From NCBI GenBank assembly GCA_009599575.1, contig VWND01000008.1, forward strand, positions 1,178,001 through 1,242,000: a stretch of DNA of 64,000 nucleotides. Reading direction: 5' to 3'. Shown piece after piece: positions 11,136 through 20,535 of the stretch. Positions within the stretch are counted from its first letter, which is position 1; every line of letters starts with the position of its first letter. The translations under genes and the position numbers were made by a program. The notes below the pieces were generated by a model. That model saw only the letters and a list, made by a program, of their open reading frames with translations, had not been told where the DNA came from and ran no database searches. The stretch comes from Blumeriella jaapii. Its lineage: Eukaryota; Ascomycota; Leotiomycetes; Helotiales; Drepanopezizaceae.

Positions 11136-13552
11136 CTAAAACCTCAAATCCCAACCAATCTTCGGCCCAAGCGTCGGCAGCTCGTCCGCCACGCTCTGGA
11201 CATCCTTGTCTCCCCTGCCGCTCAAGCAGATCACGATATCCTGCCCCTTTTCCATCGTCTTCGCCAGTTCCACCGCGGCGTAGATGGCGTGCGCCGTCTC
11301 CAGCGCGGGGATGATGCCTTCAAGCTGCGACATGAGTTGGAAGCCCTTGAAAGCCTCGGCATCGGTGGCGGCGATGAACTTCGCGCGCTCGTTGTCCTTC
11401 CAGGATGCGAGTTCGGGGCCGACGCCAGGGTAGTCGAGACCCGCGGAGATGGAGTGCGTGTCGGAGATCTGCCCGTTCTCGTCTTGCAGGACGTACGTGC
11501 GAACACCGTGGAGGACGCCTTTGGTGCCGCCGGTGAGGGTGGCGCTGTGGCGGTCGGTATCGAGACCGTCGCCGCCAGCCTCGACCCCAAGGAGCTTGAC
11601 GGATGGATCTTTGGAGAAGGGGTAGAACATGCCGGCAGCATTGGAGCCGCCACCTACACAAGCAACAACACAGTCAGGAAGCTTGCCGCGCTTTTCTTGC
11701 ATTTGGGCTTTGGTCTCGTTGCCGATCACGGATTGGAAGGTGCGGACGATAGTTGGGATGGGATGAGGACCGATTGCTGAGCCCACGATGTAGTGGGTTG
11801 TGTCGAGCCGACCGACCCAAGCGCGCATGGCTTCGTTGACGGCGTCGCGGAGAGTGCGCGAGCCGGCTTCGACCGCGATGACCTGGGCGCCGAGGAGCTT
11901 CATGCGAAAGACATTCAAGGCTTGACGTCTCACATCTTCCTGTGCAATGGTCAGTGGTGATGGACAGAGGTAAGGCATAATGACTTACGGCTCCCATGTA
12001 GATGGTACACTTCATACCGAACTTGGCACAGACTGTTGCAGTAGCCACGCCGTGTTGACCAGCTCCGGTTTCGGCAATAATCTCGGTCTTCCCTATTCGT
12101 TTCGCAAGCAGAAGCTGGCCTAGGGCATTGTTGATCTTGTGGCTTCCAGTGTGGTTGAGATCTTCTCTCTTCAACCAAATGTTGGCGCCGCCAGCATGCT
12201 CGGTGAGTCTCTCGGCTAAGTGTAACTGACCGGGACGCCCCATCCAAGGATAGTATGTTCGGTACTCTTCCCAGAAGGTCGGATCGTCCTTGATTCTGTT
12301 GAACCCCTCCTCAAGCTCAGACAAGCAGTCCATCAGGGACTCTGGTACGTACTGGCCACCGAACTCCCCGAACCGTGCTGGCCTACTTGCTGGGTCTACA
12401 GGCGCATCAGTGTTGAGAGCCTCTATCTGGTCGACCAGATTTGGACCAGATGCCTCTCTAATGACCTTGTCGACATGTACGTTCTCTCCACTTGGCTCGC
12501 GTGCCTCGTTGATCGTCTCCACAATACCGACCTCGCGTGTGAGGCCCCCAGTGGGATCATTCCTCCGCCCGCAGACCTGCGCGCAGTATTCTTCGACGTT
12601 CTTTGGCCCCTCCCCGGGCTTCGACTCTGACAAGACGGTGACGATTCGACTCCCGATGACAACACCATCAGCGATTTTGGCAACACTCAAGAAGTGATCT
12701 CTCGTGCTGACTCCGAAGCCCACGGCAGCCGGGGCATTGCCGGAGTATTGCTTTACCCTCTTCAGCAAGTCGGGCAGGCCAGTATTTATCGTCCCAGTGG
12801 CACCGGTGACCCCCATCCGCGAGACAACGTAGATGAAGGAGTCGGCCAGCTTGCAAAGAAGCTTCATACGAGATTCAGAGGTAGAGGGGGCAATGAGAGG
12901 GACGTATGACAAGCTATGGGTACAGGTTAGCTGGATCCCAGACGTCGCATGCAGACATGACTCACCCTCCCCTGGTACAGAACCCTCTGAAAGAGATGGC
13001 TTCTTCGGGCGGCAGATCCACAACGATGAAACCGTTGACGCCTGCCTCCCTGCAGTCGTTGAGCAATCTCTCCTCTCCATAGCTCAACATCGGGTTGTAG
13101 TATCCCATGAACAGCACCGGCACCTCCAAGCCCTTCTTGCGTGCATCGCGCACCATTTGCAGAACCGAGGTGACTGTGACTCCATTCTTGAGAGCTTGCT
13201 ATACGGATGTAAGCATGCCGTCGCACCATCGGGGGAGTGGCCATACAGTGTTGGCTTTTTGGATTGTGACACCATCTGCAATGGGGTCTGAGAAGGGAAT
13301 TCCGAGCTCAATAACATCTGCCAGATGGTCAGCAGAAGCTCGCGCGTAGTCCATTGAGAGTCGCACCGGATCCTCCAGCCTCCATCGCCAACATTGTATC
13401 CACAGTCTCTTCGGCCGTGGGATAGCCAGCAGTCACATAAGTCACAAACGCGGGCTACACAGGTGGTTAGCTATGAAGTGGCGCCGATCGAGGATGTAAC
13501 CCATACTCTCCCCTCCTTTGCATTGCGCGAACTTGTTCTTGAGGCCCTCCAT
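11136..13552 (-). CDS. TRP5: Bifunctional tryptophan synthase (alpha-beta fusion), with a frame break in exon 1
   Basis: Catalyses the last two steps of tryptophan synthesis: indole-3-glycerol phosphate cleavage (alpha), then condensation of indole with serine using PLP (beta). Exons on the minus strand: 13552-13507, 13454-13367, 13317-13247, 13198-12966, 12913-11989, 11939-11136; five introns of 48-53 bp. The alpha half shows [32 protein letters not shown] and [10 protein letters not shown] linker then leads to the beta half, with [11 protein letters not shown], the PLP-lysine motif [23 protein letters not shown] and the glycine loop VGGGSNAAG. The order alpha then beta and ~722 aa fit fungal TRP5. 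Introns 2-5 join in phase. The first exon ([12 protein letters not shown]...) does not: the canonical GTATGG...TGTAG intron leaves the frame 2 nt short. Two extra A in the AAA at 13517-13519 would give the usual CKKEGRPAFV. A sequence error is the likeliest cause. It is divergent from SDH8, and a TGACTCA site lies 89 bp upstream. Confidence 0.95.
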
Positions 13553-13640
13553 CGCTGCAAACGTGGTATGTGGTGTGGGAGAAATCAACGGCCGGCGTGG
13601 TGTTTGTGATGTGAGCAGACGAGAAAGATTTTGGATTTTG

Positions 13641-13647
13641 TGACTCA
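13641..13647. promoter_or_regulatory. Gcn4/CpcA-type site (TGACTCA)
   Basis: A perfect TGACTCA heptamer lies 89 bp upstream of the TRP5 start and 187 bp upstream of SDH8. This is the established binding site of the general amino-acid control (cross-pathway control) bZIP factor, which activates tryptophan genes in fungi. Its position in an amino-acid biosynthesis promoter makes function likely; binding itself is inferred. Confidence 0.65.
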
Positions 13648-13833
13648 ACCTCTTTTTCCGCGGATGGGAGCGAATGTGCCCCTCGGCTCGAAACGTACAC
13701 CGCCCTGGGCAGGATTATGTAATGGAGCTTTGTTGAGTTGCGCTTCTCCTCGCCACACGAGAATCACAAGTCCGAGACAGCGTCAACATTGAACGACTTC
13801 AACATCACTGCCAACATCACCGCACACATCACC

Positions 13834-14316
13834 ATGTCACGCCTCCTGCGCCCCAGGTTCCTCCTCCCATCTCGCCGCGTCTTCTCCCACTCCACCATTC
13901 GTCCGGCCTTCGCAACGGGCCCAGCACCCCCGCGCCTCCCGCCCAAAGAACAAGAGGAATTCGAGCGTCTCCAGAAAGCTTCCACGGGCGCCTTCAGCAC
14001 ACCGCGCGTCGTCAACGCCCCGGCGGCAGCTTCGCCTGCTCCGGCACCGCGCGCTCGCCCGCAAATCAACCAGTCGCCCGCATCGGAACCCGCGAGGGAC
14101 GACGTCGAAGTCGCGGCCGTCGATGCGCGGGTCGCGGCGACGGGGAAGGGGGAGGAGCTGCACCCGGATATCAGGAGAGGGGCGAAGCCGGAGTTTGAGG
14201 GCGAGCGGAATCCCAAGACGGGCGAGGTGGGGGGCCCGAAGAACGAGCCCTTGAGGTGGGGGAGTGATGGTGCGAGAGGTGATTGGAGTTACAATGGGAG
14301 AGTGACGGATTTTTGA
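13834..14316 (+). CDS. SDH8: Succinate dehydrogenase assembly factor 4 (Sdh8/SDHAF4 family)
   Basis: A mitochondrial matrix chaperone family that binds flavinylated Sdh1 and helps build complex II. The diagnostic part is the C-terminal DUF1674-type tail: FEGERNPKTGEVGGP, then EPLRWG, then GDWSYNGRVTDF at the very end. It matches the family's ...NP.T.E.GGP..EP.RYGDWE..GR..DF pattern. The start at 13834 (MSRLLRPRFLLPSRRVF) gives an Arg/Leu/Ser-rich, acid-free N-terminus typical of a mitochondrial targeting peptide. The ATG 96 bp upstream would add an acidic, poorly targeting extension, so I reject it. The result is 160 aa with an Ala/Pro-rich middle; single exon. It shares a 281-bp divergent promoter with TRP5. 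The insert between the glycine and GDW (SDGARGDW) is slightly longer than usual. Confidence 0.85.
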   Translation: MSRLLRPRFLLPSRRVFSHSTIRPAFATGPAPPRLPPKEQEEFERLQKASTGAFSTPRVVNAPAAASPAPAPRARPQINQSPASEPARDDVEVAAVDARVAATGKGEELHPDIRRGAKPEFEGERNPKTGEVGGPKNEPLRWGSDGARGDWSYNGRVTDF

Positions 14317-15772
14317 GGAATGACGCGGCTATCGAGGGGGACTCGAAGTCGGGGATTCTTCTCATCTCGACACGAACGTCGTTGTATCATGATACTGTAG
14401 GCGAAAAGGAAAGTGTGTCAAAGTGTCGACGCATTGCATACTTCTGGAAGGTCAATATCTCTTCTAGAGTGGGGGTGCCCAAAGTCTTCGCGCACCCCTC
14501 CCCCCTTGGCAGCCAAGATATACTTGCTCGATTTAGCATTGTTTGTCTGGCCGCTGTTCAAGGTGAACCAAAGCTCGAATCTAAGTTCTTGTATGTTATC
14601 CTTCAGCTTGAAATGCTGCTTTTACACGGTCTCCCATAACAGTAGCTCATCTATACCAAATCCTATCATCAAAATTATGCCACGCTTTTCGTTCTCTTCG
14701 AAGACCAAATACCTATCTTCGAGCTTTTGCTTATTCTCAAAAGCGGTCAGACAAACATCAAATTCAGTAGTCCCAAAGCCCCCTCTGTCCCGCGAGTCAA
14801 CTCTGCTGCCGAACCAACCGATGCTGTCAAAAACAGAGCCTGAAGAACTCTACAAAAACAAGAATAAAACCGCCATTTCTGCTGTACGCGCTCTGCTAGA
14901 TAACCGTGCTGGAGAGCATGCTACATACAGTACAAGTACGCTGGATGATCAGTGCCAAGCCTCCTCTTTTCTATCCACGACAGCCAAAGCGAGCCTGGTT
15001 GGTAGCCAAAAGTAAAGTCACTATTAGCCGAAGCCAAAAGTACCTACACATGAAGCCGCTATTTCTCCCCGCGTACTTAATCATCTTTTCCTCTTTCCTC
15101 TGTTCGTGGAATGTTCCCGTTCAAACAGAAACCAACCATTCCTCCCCTTGCGGTCCTCGCTTTTCTCGTGGTTTCCTACAGACAATGAATGCATGCCTTG
15201 ATCAAATCCCCTTTTTCCTACTTAAAACAAGCCTTTCGTTACCTACCTATGTCACTCACAGTACAGTACGAGCCAAGAAGTTTCCCCGCCACGACTTCTC
15301 AAAGCAGTTCAAAGCAGCTTGAGATTTGGGCTTGCGCTTAGCGATGAAGAGCTCATAGAGAAGCCCTAGTACTGCACTGCACTGCACTGTACTGTACCTA
15401 CCTTACCTACCTTACCTAGGTACCTCTGTGCAGTACCTACAGTACAGTACATACAGAGCCAGGGCCCGGCAGCGTCACCGAAGTAAGCAGATCTAAGCTT
15501 TATTTACCTTACCTACACTCAGCAAAGCCACAAAGAAACCCCACTGCAAGAACGGAGATGAATGAACGAACGAATGAACGCAGAACCCCAAAACCAGACA
15601 GACGGGCAGGAGATTCAATGCGATCAAGATCAAATGATATTTCCTTCCGATAACAGAGCGCCATAACGCGGAACCCTAGATCACAGCGAAAAAAAGATGC
15701 TTCAGAGGTAGCTAGCTAGCTAGCGCTGTCGAATGTCCCAAGCAGGTCTGCCCCCTGGAGCCGGACCAAGAG
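14317..15772. other. Intergenic stretch, microsatellite-rich
   Basis: Between the converging 3' ends of SDH8 and RXT3. No supported gene. About 15369-15450 is made of short palindromic repeats (TGCACTGCACTGTACTGTAC, CTACCTTACCTAGGTACC). The rest is featureless. Confidence 0.5.
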
Positions 15773-18700
15773 CTAGGTGTTCGGCCCCCGGCGAGCTCCC
15801 TTCCCATCCAGCCCGAACGCCAGGATAGCCGCAGCCGTGCTCTCCTTCTCGTTCTTCCTCCTCGTCTCGACCGCGACATCGTCGTCGTCGTCGGCCGCCG
15901 CGGGGGCCGTGATGGCCGTGTTGGCGTTGACCACCATCCGCTCCGTGATGCGCTCGATCGCCTTCTGCGTGTCCACGGCGTCCGGCTCGGCCGGCGGCCC
16001 TGACCCACGAGACGTAGTCGGTGCGCTCTCCGCCTCATCACCCCCCTCCCGCGCCGTGCCCTTGCCCGGCGGCTCTCTCCACCAGCTGTGTGTGCCAATC
16101 CCCTTCAAGCCCCCGCCTCGCACGTAGCTCTCCTCGAAACTCCCGGCCGTCGTCGCGCCAAGGCCTTGCATGAGGTACGCGTCTTCCGCTTCTTCGTCCC
16201 AGAGTTCCTGGGCATCGAGTTGCTCGGCGAAGATTTTGCTCCGGCCCGACCCGCTCCTCGCACCCTCTCCGTCCACACCCTTCACCCACTTGACACCCAT
16301 GATCATGTAGCTGAGTCCGTCGTGTACGCTTCGATACCCTTCGCGAGTGAAGCCCCACTCTCTGCTCTTGATGCCAAACCGGGTAATGCTTCCATAATGT
16401 TCGAGCGCCGGCAAGATGAGGACCGTGATGTGACAGTCACGGTTCTTGGGTACCTCCATCGGTCCCGTGGCCGGCGGACGAGTGAGCGGTTCCAGGGAAT
16501 CGGCAGGCTTTCGCACCTCGCCCGTCGGGTTGGGCACGTCGATCTCTAGGCCCAGGTACTTGGTATCGACATCGTCCGACCAGGCTCCACGAAACCAGCC
16601 TTGGTGGATGCAGGCAGCAATCACATCGGAATCATCGGTGTAGATGTCCGTGCCCCATACTGCCCGTCTCCGAGTGATTTCTTCGCGGCTGATGTGGTCC
16701 AGGGTGGATGCGCGGGACCTTGATGGTGTAGATGCTGTTTTCGCAGCCTTCGAACTTGGGGATCGCGTTGGGGGTACTCGCAAAGCCTCTCGTGGACGAG
16801 TGATCTCGCCTGGCGGAGCCGATCCCGGGACTCAGCGTGGACTTGTAGTACCCGTGCCCCAGATTTTTGCGCGGCAGATGGGCGACCGAGTCGAGCACAG
16901 CTTGGTTGTGAATCGTCGTCTTGGGAATCGGAATGAGATTTGGTGGTTTGGCAGGCACGTGGTGGTGGTGATGGTGGTGGTGATGGTGGTGCCCTTGCCC
17001 TTGCCCTTGCCGTGAGACGTGATGATGCTGGGTTGACGTGGTTTTGCCATCGAGCCCCGTGGGCGACGGGATTACCTGCCCCTTGGACGACTTGAAGGGT
17101 GTGAGGCTAGGTGGAGGGGGTGGTGAGCCTTTATCGAGTTGATCGATGCGGTGGTGGTGATGACTGATCGACACGCGTTAACGTCGTGTCACGGAGGATG
17201 GAAAAAGAGATGGACTCACTGGTGGTGGTGATGGTGGTGCGCCGTCTTGGCACGTTTCCCTCTCCCGCTGGGGGTTCGCCGGCCAGTGCTGCTGTCGTCG
17301 TCGCCCTTGACGTCCTGCTCTTTCATCAAGACGTCGTTCAGCTTCCGTCTCCGACCCCCGCGCGACGCAGAGCGGGCGAGCTTGTGACCACCGTTCTCCG
17401 TCGGGGACTCTTGAGGGGCCTCAGCGTCCTCACGGCGAAGCTGCCCTCCCGCGGCTGCGTAGGGGGCGCCTTGCGATCCTGCCGCCGAGACTGGGCTCGG
17501 GACACCGACGCCGCTTCCAATGCCCGAAAACATCTTACCAAACTCGTTCTTGATGTTGGGCTCACTGCCCGGCCCGTTCAGCTGGCCTTGCACACCTTGC
17601 ACTGCCTGCGGGAGCGGCGACGCACGCCCTCGGCGGTTGAACTCTTGCACGCTCAGGAGGTTCCGCTGCTGTTGTAACTGCTGCGGATCGTCCACGGGCG
17701 GCCGTCGCTGGGGTGACTCGTGGGGTTGGTATGGGGGGTTCGTTGGGGGAGGCCCAGCATATGGCTGGGCCTGTTGCTGCTGGGCTGCTAACTGGGCCTG
17801 CTGTTGTGCCTGGGCAACCCGAAGTCTCTCCTGCAAGGAGACAGAGGCTTCGTACTGCGAGGTGGGCGGAGGATTCGATTGCAGGGACGAGGCTGCCGTT
17901 GGGCCGTATCGCGGCTCGCTCGGAGCGTAGGCCGGCGGGGGGCCCGGATTGTACGGGGGCGCCGTCGTTCCGGGGTACTCATATCGGGGTCGTTCCGGTG
18001 GCCCAGCGGGGTCGTATTCCTGCTGTCTCGCGGCCGGCGGTGGCGGCTCGTGGTTCGGCCGGCTCCACGCATGCTGCTCTCGCGCGGGCTCGGCCGGGCG
18101 ATTGTTGTACGCGGCCTGCTGTGCACTCCGCTGCGCAACTTGGTGCGCGTACTCTCTCTGCAGGTTCTCGTGCTCGGCTCTGTCCCTTTGCTCCCTCTCG
18201 CGAAGTCTGGCCAAGTCCCGTTCCCGTTCGCGATCCCTCTCGCGGTCCATCCGTTCTCGCTCTACGATGCGCTCCCTCTCCACCCGCTCCCTCTCCCGCT
18301 GGATTGTGGCCTCGCGGTCTTGCCTCTCTCGCTCGGCGAAGGCGTAGGCAGGGTGTCGCTCCTCGAACTGCGGCCGAGCGTAGAGGGACTCTCGGCCACG
18401 GGGTTCCGACGCGCGCGCGCCCTTGTCTGCCCGCCTCCCAAACGGGCCATCGGTATGCATCGGTCGTGGATCCTCGCCGACGCGCGGCGGCCCTTGGGCG
18501 CTGTACACGGCCGGTTGGCTGCTGGGTCGGCGGCGGGGCGGCATTGGGCCCATGGGCCAGCGTCTCCCTCCTCTCGTCGAGCGGAGGCCGCTCGGGCGGC
18601 GCACTCGGCCCATAGCCTTGATGGGGGGTGCCGTACCTGCGTGCTTCGGGCGTTGGGTACAGCTGGTTCTGGGACTGGGACTGGGACTGGTTCTGGTTCT

Positions 18701-19475
18701 GGTTCTGGTTCATGCTGATGCTGATTGGCGAGCCTGCAGAATTTGCGCCGTGGTCGCGGGGCTCGTACAGGCGCGGGTGCTCAGGGGTGTGCGGGCGTCG
18801 GAAGGGGGCGTATTCAGGCCCGGCGGCACGAGTTCGCGGCGAGGTAAAGCCGGTGAAGCCGGGCTTGGCTGCCGGCGCCGGCGCCGCCGCCGGGCCCGGC
18901 GACGTGTAGTGCGACGGCGCCGCTTCCCGCGCCGGCTGGGGCCCTCCGAGCATCGACAGGATGGACATGCTGCTGCTGCTGCCGCTGCCGCTGCCGCCGG
19001 TGCTGCCCGGGCGAGTGGTCGGGTTCAGCTGCGCCAGCGAGGGAAGCTCGCGCGTGCCGAACGTGGGCGGCGGCGGCCCTGCCAGCCCGGGGGGCACCGC
19101 AGGTCCTCCTCGCGCGCGCAGCGGGCCATAATTGTGATGCGGAGGACCTGACGCCGCCTGCTGCTGCTGCTGCTGCTGGTGCAACGGCGGCGGCGACGAG
19201 GGCGGCGGTGGCATGTTTCGACTCGCCGGGTTCCCATGTCCCCCCGACGAGCTGCTCAGGTGTCTCTGGTGTCCCTGCCCGGCCATCGGCGGCGCCTCCT
19301 GCCCGTAGGTCCTCGGCGCATTGTAGAAGGGCGGATCGGACGGGCGTCGCTGGTGTTCTGCGTACGACGGCGCTGCGGGCGGCGCATGCGATGCCGAGGA
19401 CGGGGGAAACGGCGTGCGGCCGTAGGGCGACGCCGTATTGCGCGCAAAGGGATGCTGCGGCTGCCGGGGATCCAT
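15773..19475 (-). CDS. RXT3: Rxt3-domain protein, Rpd3L histone deacetylase complex subunit, with two frame breaks
   Basis: The conserved Rxt3 domain is near the C-terminal third: CENSIYTIKVPR, then EEITRRRAVWGTDIYTDDSD and ACIHQGWFRGAW. Rxt3 belongs to the large Rpd3 deacetylase complex that represses transcription. The ~1,214-aa product starts at MDPRQPQHPF (19475). A long disordered N-terminus carries poly-Gln, poly-Pro, an NQNQNQ/SQSQSQ stretch, a charged RERERVERER helix and QQ-rich segments. One intron (17219-17164, GTGAGT...CAG) falls inside a poly-His run; a second 11-His run lies at about 16970. Two frame breaks are apparent. Near 18554-18556 one C too many separates ...ETLA from MGPMPP. 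Near 16708-16714 one nt too many separates KVPR from STLDHISREEI. No splice signals explain either. They are probably sequence errors, though loss of function cannot be excluded. Divergent from BTN1. Confidence 0.88.
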
Positions 19476-20535
19476 GGTGTCGTCACTGTCGCCGTCGCCG
19501 TCGCCGTCGCCGTCGGTCGTGTCGAGCGCGGATGTGTGCCGGTGGATGCGCTGATGATGGCTGTCTGGGACTTGGATAGCTTCGTCGCCACCGTCCACAG
19601 CTCGACCAGGCGCTCCGCGATATCCTCCCGTCCGTCGGATGCGCGTTCTCTCTCGGCTGATGGATGCTATGGATGCTACCCAGCGTGATGCGGTCCTCTC
19701 TTTCTGTCGAACTTGCGAGCGTGCGAGCTTTCGAGCTTTCGAGCTTTCGAGGTCGTCTTGAGGCCGTACCGCCAGCCGTGTTTGCTCTGGACGGCATCGG
19801 ATCTGCTGCTGACTCGGTCCCGTCCTGTCTTGGGGGATGCGGCTGCAGCTGCAGCTGCAGCTTCTCGATCCTACATATAGTATAATTATAACATACACCG
19901 TAAATTACAGTACGATGTATAAGAATTTATGTCGTGTAGTATAATACAGTACAGCAAGTCCTTACGGTACGGTGCAGCATAGGTATACAATAGGACAGTA
20001 CAACTAGAAAATAGATCGTACACTACACTTCAGTACAGTACTGTACTTGCAGTACGCGCAGTGCAAAAGAGATAAAATGTACATCGCATACTACAGTGCA
20101 CTGGAATCCTAGTAAAATATACATCGTAAACTATTACACAGTGTATGCACTAAATATGCATCGTGCAGTAAAATTTTTACATTAGGGTTCACATATAAGT
20201 TTCATCGTGCACGATATCACAGTGCATACCTACAACACACTTCGTAGCCCATCGTACAGTACAAATTGAATTTACATCGTACAACACATTATAGTATAAA
20301 TAACGTACATAGTACATTAAACTTCAGTACCGTACATAAAGTGATGTAATACGCAGGGGTGCGAGAAATCCTAAATGTAATCCCAGTGGCCCGAGCTCAT
20401 CAACATCAAAGCTCTGGGAATAGCTTCATCTTGGATCCCCATCGAGCGGTGGCCGCAACATCAGGCCAGCCATGCGAAGAACTTGACTTCTGTCCAGCTG
20501 CACCACCACCCCCTTATGTTATACTTTCTGCATCC
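19476..20535. other. Divergent RXT3/BTN1 upstream region
   Basis: About 1 kb of upstream sequence for both genes. Around 19837-19864 there is a CAGCTG-type tandem repeat. From 19890 to 20350 the DNA is AT-rich and densely packed with variants of TACAGTAC and CATCGTACAGTA, a low-complexity palindromic pattern. No gene seen. Confidence 0.5.

Noticed and set aside
13738..13833. Upstream in-frame ATG extending SDH8 by 32 residues
   Set aside because: It would place an acidic, polar stretch before an excellent mitochondrial targeting peptide; the ATG at 13834 fits the family better.
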